Below are positions 50,546 through 57,327 of a stretch of DNA of 57,327 bases, in pieces (position 1 is the stretch's first letter; each line of letters starts with the position of its first letter). The position numbers were made by a program, and so were the translations under genes. Under the pieces are notes generated by a model, which was not told the origin of the DNA, ran no database searches, and saw only the letters and a list, made by a program, of their open reading frames with translations. The stretch is from an uncultured Eubacteriales bacterium (lineage in GTDB: Bacteria; Bacillota; Clostridia; Christensenellales; Aristaeellaceae): NCBI GenBank assembly GCA_902801765.1, contig CADCJO010000004.1, positions 1-57,327 on the forward strand, in the 5' to 3' direction.

Positions 50546-51130
50546 ATGGCGGGATTCTGCGTGCGGGAGATGCGGAGGGAATACCGCGGCATGACGCGCC
50601 TGTATGCAGGCACGGCGATGCTGTTTCTGTTGGCGTTCGCTTGCCTCAGCATGGTCATGCGCGTGCGGGAAGCGGACCCGAGGCTCAGGCTGATTTTGAT
50701 CGGATTGGACATGGTGGTGCTGCTCGGTTTGCTGGGCGTGCATCTCATCCTGACCGACGAAAAGAATCTGGTTCAGAAAACGCCCTTCGGTGAAGCCGTG
50801 CGGGCTTTGGGCGATCCGAAGGAAGTCATGCGCAAAATCGACGAAAGCGCTCAAAGCCGGTTTGAACCGTATGCCTCCTTTGCCCTGCTTGAGGAATGGC
50901 TGATCATCTATCAACGAAACGGCTGGAAATATGAGCCCAAACGCGTCTGCGCCCGGCCTGTGGCGCGAATGGACATTCGCGCGGCGGAGATGCTGCCAAA
51001 CAGTCAGGCGCTCGTATCGATCCGCCTGACCCTGACGGACGGGGCCGCATTGGAATTGTATGACCTTCCGCGGCAGCACTGGGCAGCGCTGCGGGACTGG
51101 CTGAAAAAACAGGAGCAAACAACGGTATGA
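50546..51130 (+). CDS. Two-helix membrane protein of unknown function, upstream of murI
   Basis: This protein (194 residues from ATG 50546) has two hydrophobic helices (LYAGTAMLFLLAFACLSMVM and LILIGLDMVVLLGLLGVHLI). A cytoplasmic C-terminal half of about 120 residues follows (FEPYASFALLEEWLIIYQRN, VSIRLTLTDGAALELYDL) that resembles no domain I recognise. The predicted transcript start excludes the earliest in-frame ATG (50510). ATG 50591 with CGGAGGG is a possible later start. The gene overlaps murI by four bases (ATGA), suggesting coupled expression. Confidence 0.75.
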   Translation: MAGFCVREMRREYRGMTRLYAGTAMLFLLAFACLSMVMRVREADPRLRLILIGLDMVVLLGLLGVHLILTDEKNLVQKTPFGEAVRALGDPKEVMRKIDESAQSRFEPYASFALLEEWLIIYQRNGWKYEPKRVCARPVARMDIRAAEMLPNSQALVSIRLTLTDGAALELYDLPRQHWAALRDWLKKQEQTTV

Positions 51131-51909
51131 CAGAATACAAAAAAGGGGATGCGTTATCGCCCATCGGCATGTTTGACAGCGGCGTGGGGGGCATCAGCGT
51201 GCTGCGAGAAGCCGTGCGTCTGCTGCCAAACGAGCGGTTTATTTTCTATGGCGACACGAGGAACGCGCCCTATGGCACAAAACCAAGGGAAACAGTGCTG
51301 GCTTTATCCCGGCAGGTCGTTGGAAAGCTGCTTGAACGGGACGTGAAAGCCATCGTAATTGCCTGCAACACCGCCACCAGCGCGGCGGCGGCGGATCTGC
51401 GCGCGGAGTACACCGACCTGCCGATCATCGCCATGGAGCCGGCGCTGAAGCCCGCCTCCCTGCTACACAGCGATGGCGTGGTGCTGTCGCTGGCGACGCC
51501 CGGCACCATCGCCGGGGAAAAGTACGCGCATCTCTATGCGCTCTACGGTGAGGGCGTGGTGTCGCTGCCCTGCCCCGGATTGATGGAATTTGTGGAGCGG
51601 GGCGAGCTGGGCGGCCCGGCGCTGAACGCGTATTTTGATCAGCTTTTTTCCCCTTTCCGGGATAAAAAAGTGGAGGGCGTCGTCCTGGGCTGCACCCACT
51701 ATTCTTTTCTGAAAAGAACGATCGCCGCCTTTTTTCCGGGCGTTCCGCTGCTGGACGGTAACGAGGGCACTGTGCGCCAGCTGCGCAGACGTTTAGAGGC
51801 CAAGGGTCTGCTGGCACCCGCTGATGCGGAGGGGGGCGTGGAGCTGCTTTCCTCCGGGGAAGGGGAAGCGGTCGGGCGAATGAAAGCGCTGCTCGAAGCA
51901 GTCCTATAA
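51127..51909 (+). CDS. murI: Glutamate racemase
   Basis: This 260-residue enzyme converts L-glutamate to D-glutamate for peptidoglycan. The two catalytic cysteines are in the expected places, IVIACNTATSAA and VVLGCTHYSFL. The N-terminal GMFDSGVGGISVL and FYGDTRNAPYG are family marks. Length is normal. Its start overlaps the upstream membrane protein. It is the main cytoplasmic wall-precursor enzyme in the window. Confidence 0.97.
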   Translation: MTEYKKGDALSPIGMFDSGVGGISVLREAVRLLPNERFIFYGDTRNAPYGTKPRETVLALSRQVVGKLLERDVKAIVIACNTATSAAAADLRAEYTDLPIIAMEPALKPASLLHSDGVVLSLATPGTIAGEKYAHLYALYGEGVVSLPCPGLMEFVERGELGGPALNAYFDQLFSPFRDKKVEGVVLGCTHYSFLKRTIAAFFPGVPLLDGNEGTVRQLRRRLEAKGLLAPADAEGGVELLSSGEGEAVGRMKALLEAVL

Positions 51910-51972
51910 ATGGACCGTGGATACTTTTTCAGTATATTGCTAAATATTGATCGTTTCAATGGAAAGAAGCAG

Positions 51973-52001
51973 TTGATTTTTTATACAAAACAAGGTACAA
52001 T
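51973..52001 (+). promoter_or_regulatory. Sigma-A promoter for the DegV gene
   Basis: TTGATT (51973-51978), a 17-base spacer, TACAAT (51996-52001). Confidence 0.8.
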
Positions 52002-52039
52002 AAAAGAGATACTAAAAGATGAAGGAGGAGAAAGCAGGG

Positions 52040-52918
52040 ATGGAACAGAGCTACGTGTTTATGACGGACAGCGACAGCGACCTGCTGTACAGCATCGCTG
52101 ATGAAAAGCATATCCCCGTGGTTCGTATGCCCTATACGCTGGACGGGAAGGAGTATCTGGATGACAATGGCCGCTCGGGCGGGGAAAAGGATTTCTTCCG
52201 TCGGATGCGCGAAGGCGCCAATCCCAATACTTCCCTGCTGCCAACTGAAACCTATCTGGAGTATTTTGAGCCGATCCTGAAAGAGTCGGATCTGCTTTTC
52301 GTGGCTTTTTCTTCCCAGATGAGCTCGACAATCAACAACATCTATGAAGCGCGGGAACAATTGCTTAAGAAATATCCGGAGCGGAAATTCACCGTGGTGG
52401 ATACCCTCAGCATTTCCGGCCCCATGACGATGCTGCTGCTGGGCGCTCACGCGCTGTATGAGCAGGGCAAGTCCATGGATGAAGTGGAAAAATGGCTGCT
52501 GGACAACCGGATGCGTTCCCATGCCTGGCTGACGGTGGGCGACCTGAAATACCTTGCCCGCGGCGGCCGCATTTCCTCCACCAGCGCCCTGTTCGGTTCC
52601 GTGCTGGATATCAAGCCCATCATCTGCATGGGCAAGGGCGGCAAGCTGGACCCCGTGGAAAAGGTGCAGGGCAGAAAAAAGGCGCTTCGCGCCATCGTGG
52701 AGCACACCGCGGAAATGATCGAGCATCCCGAGGAGCAAACTGTGCTGATCCTGCAGGGCGACGTACCCGACGACGCGGAAAAGCTGGCCGATATGTTGCG
52801 TCAGCGCATTCCTCAGATTCGGGATATCCGCATTCAGATCATCGGTCCGGTGATCGGCGCTCACTGCGGACCCGGCACTCTGGCTTGCTGCTTCATGGGC
52901 AAGGAACGCACGATCTGA
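52040..52918 (+). CDS. DegV family fatty-acid-binding protein
   Basis: This 292-residue DegV family protein has an N-terminal VFMTDSDSDLLYSIADEKHI, the SQMSSTINNI loop with the lipid-phosphate-binding TSLLPTETY segment, and a C-terminal half with GDLKYLARGGRIS and LDIKPIICMGKGG. DegV/FakB proteins bind fatty acids and present them to the kinase FakA; no fakA is near. ATG 52040 is chosen because AAGGAGG lies upstream, and it has its own promoter and terminator. Confidence 0.92.
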   Translation: MEQSYVFMTDSDSDLLYSIADEKHIPVVRMPYTLDGKEYLDDNGRSGGEKDFFRRMREGANPNTSLLPTETYLEYFEPILKESDLLFVAFSSQMSSTINNIYEAREQLLKKYPERKFTVVDTLSISGPMTMLLLGAHALYEQGKSMDEVEKWLLDNRMRSHAWLTVGDLKYLARGGRISSTSALFGSVLDIKPIICMGKGGKLDPVEKVQGRKKALRAIVEHTAEMIEHPEEQTVLILQGDVPDDAEKLADMLRQRIPQIRDIRIQIIGPVIGAHCGPGTLACCFMGKERTI

Positions 52919-52932
52919 GAAAGATGCTTTTT

Positions 52933-52969
52933 ATCCCCCTTCTTTTGCCGAAAGAAGGGGGATTGTTTT
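52933..52969 (+). terminator. Terminator after the DegV gene
   Basis: ATCCCCCTTCTTT (52933-52945) pairs perfectly with AAAGAAGGGGGAT (52951-52963), then TGTTTTG. Confidence 0.9.
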
Positions 52970-52987
52970 GTTCTGCCTGATTCCTCA

Positions 52988-53016
52988 TTGACAAAACGGT
53001 CTGTTCAGATTAGAAT
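52988..53016 (+). promoter_or_regulatory. Sigma-A promoter for the VanW-like gene
   Basis: TTGACA (52988-52993), a 17-base spacer, TAGAAT (53011-53016). Confidence 0.85.
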
Positions 53017-53059
53017 AAAACAGAATCAGGTTTGCTTATAGAAAAGAAAGGGAAAAACG

Positions 53060-54670
53060 ATGCCAGAACAGGAACAGGAAGGCCAAAAGACGCTGCGTCC
53101 CCGCTATCCCACGCAAGACGAACAGACCGCTTTCCGGCGAGTTACCGAAAGCAGCGCGCCTTATCCGGATCAAGTATACAGAGCGCAGACCGAAGTCCGA
53201 AATATACAGCCTGTCCGGGAGCAATCCCAATGGGCGAAGGGCGCCGCCCCGTACAAATCACGGCATACGGCACTGTGGGTTTTTGCTTCCTTGCTTGCGA
53301 TCGTGGCTTTATGTCTCATGGGCGTATATGTAACGACGCTGTATCAGGCTTACCCCCTGTTTCGCCAGAAAGCGGCGATACTGGCAAGAGACACATTTGC
53401 CCCGGGCATTTCGGTGGATCATGTGGAAATCGGCGGGATGACGCGGGCGGAGGCGGAAAACGCCCTGAGAAGCCAGAACCAGCAAACAGATAAGTCGCTT
53501 TGGATCAGGCTGCGTGTGGATGAGCTGGCCTGGACGATTACGCCCAATGAAGTGCCCATCCAGCGCAACATTTCCGCCGTGCTGGACACGGCATATGCCA
53601 TTGGCCGACAGGGCTCCCGCGATACCGTCGCCACCGATACCACGCCCTTTGATTACCGGTATGCGCACCTTTATCACACCAACGCTGCGAAGGTCAAATT
53701 GTTTACATCTGTCACGTACGATCCGGAAAATGTCAGATCATTCGTGCGGATGGTGGAAGAACGCGTCAGCCACGATGCGCAGGATGCCCAGGTTGCTACG
53801 TTTGATTTTTCAAAACGATCTTTTACCTTTACCGATGAACGCGCGGGAGCGAAGCTGGACGCGGAAGCATTGTACCGCCAAATCATCGACACGCTGGACA
53901 GGCGCGCGTACACGGCGACTATCACCGCCGCGACCGAACCGGTCACGCCGAGGGTAACCAAAGCGGAGCTGATGAATACGTTCACCTGCGTTTCCAGCTT
54001 TACGACCTATCTGACGAACGATAAAAACCGGAATACCAACATCCGCCTGGCTGCCCAGGCCGTCAACGGAACGGCTGTCATGCCTGGGGAGACGTTCTCT
54101 TTTAATCAGACGACCGGTCAGCGCACGATGGAAAAAGGCTATCAGCCTGCCGCGGCGATTGCGGGCGGCGCAACCGTCGATGAAGTGGGCGGCGGCGTGT
54201 GCCAAGTGTCGAGCACCCTGTTCAACGCCGCGGCCATGGCAAACCTGGCGATTGTGGAGCGTTCGCCCCACGCCTGGCCCAGCAATTATGTGGACGCGGG
54301 CCGCGACGCTACGGTCAACTGGCCCGACCTGGATTTCAAATTCCGCAATGATAAAACGACGCCGGTTTTTGTGGTGGCATTCTGCGAAAACAGCGCCTGC
54401 ACGGTGGAAATCTATGGCGCGGCACTGGATACGGGCGTAAGCATTGAACTCATTTCGAACGTGGTGTCTGTTTCCGAACCGCCGCAGACAGCGCTTTATG
54501 AAAACAATCCCGCGCTGCCGCACGGAACAAACCAGGTGAAGGTCAAGGCGCGGACGGGATACGACGTGGAAACTTATCAGGTCTTTCTGCAAAACGGAGG
54601 GGAGATCGGCCGGCAGCTGCTGTGTGTTTCCCGGTATCCGATGATTCAGCAGGTGATTGAATACAATTAA
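53060..54670 (+). CDS. VanW family, membrane-anchored peptidoglycan-binding protein
   Basis: This 536-residue protein has a cytoplasmic basic N-terminus, one membrane segment (ALWVFASLLAIVALCLMGVY, near residue 75), then extracellular domains. The first is a PG_binding_4-like region (ISVDHVEIGGMTRAEAENAL). The VanW domain follows: MPGETFSFNQTTGQRT, GGGVCQVSSTLFNAA, RSPHAWPSNYVDAGRDATV. A YoaR-like G5-type end follows (GTNQVKVKARTGYDVETYQV). The function of VanW domains is unresolved. Its promoter is strong. It precedes a TetR regulator and may be in one operon with it. Confidence 0.9.
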   Translation: MPEQEQEGQKTLRPRYPTQDEQTAFRRVTESSAPYPDQVYRAQTEVRNIQPVREQSQWAKGAAPYKSRHTALWVFASLLAIVALCLMGVYVTTLYQAYPLFRQKAAILARDTFAPGISVDHVEIGGMTRAEAENALRSQNQQTDKSLWIRLRVDELAWTITPNEVPIQRNISAVLDTAYAIGRQGSRDTVATDTTPFDYRYAHLYHTNAAKVKLFTSVTYDPENVRSFVRMVEERVSHDAQDAQVATFDFSKRSFTFTDERAGAKLDAEALYRQIIDTLDRRAYTATITAATEPVTPRVTKAELMNTFTCVSSFTTYLTNDKNRNTNIRLAAQAVNGTAVMPGETFSFNQTTGQRTMEKGYQPAAAIAGGATVDEVGGGVCQVSSTLFNAAAMANLAIVERSPHAWPSNYVDAGRDATVNWPDLDFKFRNDKTTPVFVVAFCENSACTVEIYGAALDTGVSIELISNVVSVSEPPQTALYENNPALPHGTNQVKVKARTGYDVETYQVFLQNGGEIGRQLLCVSRYPMIQQVIEYN

Positions 54671-54688
54671 CGCAAAGGGGAAATAACC

Positions 54689-55399
54689 ATGCTCAAGGGG
54701 GATTTAAAAAAACAGGCGATCATTGATACGGCGGAGCGGCTGTTTTTTGAAAAGGGATATATGAAAACCACCATCCAGGATTTTCTGGAGGCGTTGGATT
54801 GCAGCAAGGGCAGCTTTTATCATCACTTTGACTCCAAGCTGCAGGTGCTTGCCGAGCTCTGCCGCCAGAAGGCGTCGGCGGGCTTTGTGAAATATCAGAT
54901 TCAGCATTATGACCGGCCGATCCAGCAATTGAACGCGTTGATTTACTGCGCCATGCCCTTCCGCGAAGGCGAAGAAAAAACGCTGGCGCTGCTGATCCCT
55001 TTGACGGACATGACAGACGGAAAGCTGGTGCTGGACGCGATCCTGGACGCCCAGAAGGAAGAATTCTATCCGGAAATGTGCCGTCTGCTGGAAATCTTGA
55101 AGGATCAGCGACAAGTGTACTATTCTCAGCCCATGCTGCCTGAAATCCTGTGGGACAGTTATTCCGCGGTATATCGCCGTTTGATGCGGGAAGCCATCTC
55201 CATCCGCGGCGGCGGCGGAACCGGAACGACGATTCAGCTGATCGAAGCGGAGCGTTTTCTATGGGAAAGAATGCTGGATGCGCCCTTTGGCTCGATGGAG
55301 TTGATCCGCGCCGATGAAGCGCTGCTGACCATCAGCCATGCGGTTTCCCGCATCAAACGGATTGAAACAGCGCAGGAGGACCAGAAAAAAACATCGTAA
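54689..55399 (+). CDS. TetR/AcrR family transcriptional regulator
   Basis: This 236-residue regulator has an N-terminal helix-turn-helix (KKQAIIDTAERLFFEKGYMK, TTIQDFLEALDCSKGSFYHH). The ligand-binding C-terminal domain is not conserved enough to name a ligand. It begins 18 bases after the VanW-like gene behind AAAGGGG. It could regulate that gene or others; no operator was found. Confidence 0.92.
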   Translation: MLKGDLKKQAIIDTAERLFFEKGYMKTTIQDFLEALDCSKGSFYHHFDSKLQVLAELCRQKASAGFVKYQIQHYDRPIQQLNALIYCAMPFREGEEKTLALLIPLTDMTDGKLVLDAILDAQKEEFYPEMCRLLEILKDQRQVYYSQPMLPEILWDSYSAVYRRLMREAISIRGGGGTGTTIQLIEAERFLWERMLDAPFGSMELIRADEALLTISHAVSRIKRIETAQEDQKKTS

Positions 55400-55400
55400 A

Positions 55401-55430
55401 ACGCGCGGCAGCCGAAGCTCCGCGCGTCTT
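55401..55430 (+). terminator. Hairpin after the TetR gene
   Basis: ACGCGCGG (55401-55408) pairs perfectly with CCGCGCGT (55420-55427), then CTTTCCC. The T-run is weak. Confidence 0.65.
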
Positions 55431-55466
55431 TCCCGGCCCGAGCCGGACATGATTTGAATACAAGCT

Positions 55467-55961
55467 TTATTTCTTCCCCAGGTTGGCCAGCACGTCCAGC
55501 GCTCCGCCCAGCAGCCCGTCCATGAGCGGGTTTCCGCCTTCCTCCTGCACCTGCTTCTCGCCCTTGAGCACCGCTTCCGCGTCTTTACGCAGGGCGGCGC
55601 TGGCGGCGCGGTACAGGGTCAGCATCCGCTTTTCCGCGGCGGTCAGCTTGACTTCATCAGCTGCTTTGGCGGCTGTGGTTTTCTTCGCGGCGGATGCCGC
55701 AGGCTTCTTGGCCGTGGACGCCGCGGGCTTCTTGGCGGTGGATGAAACGTAACCGGCCGCTTCCAGCAGGGATTTCTGGGTCACGCCGGTCGCTTTGGCG
55801 ATCCCCTTCAACTCGGCCTGGGTTAGGTCTTTTTCGCCCCGTTCCGCCTTGCTTACTTCGCTGGCAGAAAGCCCTTCGACCATTGAAGCCAACTTTTCCT
55901 GGCTCAGTCCGGCTTTTGTCCGGGCTTCCTTAATCAGATCGCCCACTTTTTTCTGTGCCAT
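55467..55961 (-). CDS. HTH-XRE protein with histone H1-like Lys/Ala/Pro tail
   Basis: This 164-residue protein has an N-terminal Cro/CI-type helix-turn-helix (SQEKLASMVEGLSASEVSKA, then ERGEKDLTQAELKGIAKATG). A repeated low-complexity stretch follows (TAKKPAAS, TAKKPAAS, AAKKTTAAKAAD), then a helical C-terminal segment (LTAAEKRMLTLYRAASAALR). The repeats look like bacterial histone H1-like tails, which bind DNA non-specifically. ATG 55961 follows GGGAGGG. The open frame extends far upstream, but the promoter at 55990 excludes it. A nucleoid or regulatory role is inference. Confidence 0.85.
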   Translation of the reverse strand: MAQKKVGDLIKEARTKAGLSQEKLASMVEGLSASEVSKAERGEKDLTQAELKGIAKATGVTQKSLLEAAGYVSSTAKKPAASTAKKPAASAAKKTTAAKAADEVKLTAAEKRMLTLYRAASAALRKDAEAVLKGEKQVQEEGGNPLMDGLLGGALDVLANLGKK

Positions 55962-55989
55962 GGTGTCGTCCCTCCCGGCTTTTTTTTCC

Positions 55990-56018
55990 ATGATACCACA
56001 CGCGGGCCTGATCCGCAA
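55990..56018 (-). promoter_or_regulatory. Promoter for the HTH-H1-like gene
   Basis: On the minus strand: TTGCGG (56013-56018), a 17-base spacer, TATCAT (55990-55995). Confidence 0.65.
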
Positions 56019-56065
56019 GAATAAACTGACCTTTTTTCCCGTTATTTGGAAACAGGAGGATTGTG

Positions 56066-56425
56066 ATGCAGCCGCTGCTTTTATGCATTTGTATGGAACA
56101 GAACCAATTGATGCGCATTTCTTTCCTCGCTTCAGCTCTGGGAATCCGTGTGAAGGCTGTGCGGGAAGCGGAATGGGGCCAAACCATTGGCATGATCTGC
56201 GGCCTGGATACGCCATCGTCAGGCACGACGGCGGAAAAAGCGGGCGGGCCGATGCTCGTGATGGCTTTTTTCCAGGACAGCCTGATGGACAAACTGCTCA
56301 GGGAACTCCGCGCCAATGGGCAGAGTGTGCGTTTAAAAGCCGTACTGACGCCGTATAACCGGCATTGGACATGCCCGGAACTGTATCGCCAGCTCTCCAT
56401 GGAAGCCGCGCGGCTTGATGGATAA
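56066..56425 (+). CDS. DUF3783-like protein
   Basis: This 119-residue soluble protein has a C-terminal part that resembles DUF3783 (MLVMAFFQDSLMDKLLRELR, then KAVLTPYNRHWTCPELYRQL). The domain has no known function to my knowledge. ATG 56066 is six bases past AGGAGG; GTG 56063 is less well spaced. It is divergent from the HTH-H1-like gene. No partner gene is evident before the repeat and insertion sequence downstream. Confidence 0.7.
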   Translation: MQPLLLCICMEQNQLMRISFLASALGIRVKAVREAEWGQTIGMICGLDTPSSGTTAEKAGGPMLVMAFFQDSLMDKLLRELRANGQSVRLKAVLTPYNRHWTCPELYRQLSMEAARLDG

Positions 56426-56486
56426 AAGGGTTGGACAATTTGTGAATTATTATCAGTCTTGTTGCAATGGGTGAAAAACAAAGACG

Positions 56487-56784
56487 AAGCAAGGGGCTTA
56501 TTCAGCCCCCTGTACCCCTGAACCAGGAGATTTCATCTCCTGGACCTCAATAGCGGATACTGCTTGACTGAATAAATCAGCTTGCTTCCCGCTGATGCGG
56601 GGAAGAACGCGGAAGTCTGGCTTGGCGCCGTTGTGTTTCTGGCCCGGCGGCGAAGCCGCCAACCCGGATGCAAAGCATCCGGGGAAAGCCAAGGAATAAT
56701 CCGCAGGGGAAAGTTCACTTTCCCCCTCGGATTTTCCCTGGCTTTCTTGGGCCAGAAGCCCTCAAACTTTTCGAAACCCCAGCG
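56487..56784 (+). repeat. Dispersed multi-hairpin element, copy 3 (3' part missing)
   Basis: This matches copy 2 from its first hairpin (here GGGGCT/AGCCCC, different bases but still paired) through the CCAGGAGAT hairpin, GGCGGC/GCCGCC, CCGGATGC/GCATCCGG and the long GAAAGCC stem. It ends at CCCCAGCG and so lacks the last two hairpins of copies 1 and 2. It lies just upstream of an insertion sequence, which may have replaced the missing part. Confidence 0.88.
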
Positions 56785-56837
56785 TTTCCTCCCTGCTGGC
56801 TTTATCATTCATCCTTGAGAACATAGCTGTTATACTA

Positions 56838-57233
56838 GAGTGTGTTTCTAAAGTCATAAACACCTGAAAAAAACGAGAAAAGATACAAAAAACCAAAAGG
56901 AAATTGAGCAACAGCGTCGAATAATATAAGCGAGGTGGAGAAAATGAAACGAGTCATTCGGCGCTACGAGCTCACAGACGAAGAATGGGAACGGTTGAGG
57001 AAGTATTTTCCGGAGAGGCAGCCCGGCACATTGGGACGTCCGCGGAAAGATTCACGGGACATGCTGAATGGAATCTTCTGGATTGCGCGGAGCGGGGCGG
57101 CATGGCGGGATCTGCCAGAGAGATACGGACCGTGGCAGACAGTGTACAAGCGGTTCGCAGAGTGGCAGAAAAGCGGCCTGATCGAGAAAATCTTCCATGA
57201 ATTAGGGGAAGATGCCGATCTGGAAGACTAAAA
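56838..57233 (+). mobile_element. IS5-family (IS427-like) insertion sequence, left part
   Basis: The likely left terminal repeat GAGTGTGTTTCTAAAG starts at about 56838 next to CTA, and a transposase first ORF follows. The expected second ORF is absent, because unrelated sequence starts right after the first ORF. The right end is not in the window. Confidence 0.6.
56944..57231 (+). CDS. IS5-family transposase, first ORF (OrfA), interrupted
   Basis: This 95-residue OrfA has the DUF4096-type N-terminus of IS427-group transposases: YELTDEEWERLRKYFPER, then GRPRKDSRDMLNGIFWIARS and GAAWRDLPERYGPWQTVYKRF. In intact elements the protein continues by frameshift into OrfB from about DLEDLSIDST. Here the sequence after DLED is a stop and then foreign DNA, so the catalytic half is missing. 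The ATG at 56944 has GAGGTGGAG upstream; GTG 56935 is an alternative. The gene is probably not functional. Confidence 0.85.
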   Translation: MKRVIRRYELTDEEWERLRKYFPERQPGTLGRPRKDSRDMLNGIFWIARSGAAWRDLPERYGPWQTVYKRFAEWQKSGLIEKIFHELGEDADLED

Positions 57234-57327
57234 TGTACCCCGTAAAATGGACACATGAATTAGCGACAAACCCACATTGTGGACATTTGAAAAGGTGAAA
57301 ATCCCATCACATGGACACAAAAGTAGT
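57234..57327. mobile_element. Possible end of a second insertion sequence
   Basis: The sequence TGTACCCCGTAAAATGGACA begins right after the broken OrfA and continues with ATGGACAC-like repeats (57234-57255, 57310-57320). It resembles IS terminal sequences with TGTA...GGACA ends. It runs to the window edge, so the element cannot be named. Confidence 0.4.

Overview
The window reads as chromosomal DNA of a spore-forming Bacillota (Clostridia-like) bacterium. The evidence is the germination protease/SpoIIP pair (48240-50015), a DacF-type carboxypeptidase, the YerC-PcrA-LigA gene order, IscR/IscS/IscU, strong AGGAGG-type ribosome binding sites and many TTGACA-N17-TATAAT promoters. Most genes are GC-rich. 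Together with many short palindromic repeats this suggests an uncultured gut or rumen Clostridia lineage, but no rRNA gene is present, so the taxonomic placement is inference.

Layout. 1-4059: a repeat copy, then a four-gene peptide ABC importer (two permeases, two ATPases; any binding protein lies outside the window). 4105-7104: rpsO and pnp, each with a structured leader. 7131-8096: an AT-rich EcsC-like gene that looks acquired. 8260-10101: flavin reductase-like protein and M16 peptidase. 10105-13498 (minus): DUF4358 lipoprotein, SGNH hydrolase, a 56-residue ferredoxin and a secreted L,D-transpeptidase. 13723-17696: degenerate rhodanese-thioredoxin fusion, PilT remnant, HAD phosphatase, YebC, C39-like peptidase. 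17837-19350 (minus): small basic protein and M28 peptidase. 19537-25539: DEAD-box helicase, then yerC-pcrA-ligA. 25618-30860: membrane protein, RluA-type synthase, unknown coupled gene, cysteine-rich protein. 31058-35197 (minus): MarR regulator with a heterodimeric ABC exporter. 35379-37758: iscR, iscS, iscU separated by repeats. 38068-43186: HflX with an N-terminal JAMM domain, two M15 carboxypeptidases, YprB-like nuclease with TPR, TPR protein. 43594-47027: secreted leucine-rich repeat protein, orphan binding protein, S11 carboxypeptidase. 47103-51909: rplS (minus), zinc-ribbon protein, gpr-spoIIP, second repeat copy, membrane protein-murI. 52040-56425: DegV, VanW-like protein, TetR regulator, HTH protein with a histone H1-like tail, DUF3783-like protein. 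56487-57327: third repeat copy, then an IS5-type element that appears broken by a second insertion sequence.

Functional themes are envelope work (six wall or envelope enzymes plus MurI and VanW-like), RNA and ribosome upkeep (rpsO, pnp, rplS, HflX, DEAD-box, YebC, RluA), DNA repair (pcrA, ligA) and iron-sulfur assembly.

The most unusual content is non-coding. Five or more palindromic repeat families sit between genes: a long multi-hairpin element in three copies, three inverted-repeat elements whose arms are 7-nt tandem repeats, TGTCATTCTGAGC-type palindromes, and a GGGGGAAACCGCTC element with a short and an expanded form. No CRISPR array, tRNA or rRNA was seen.
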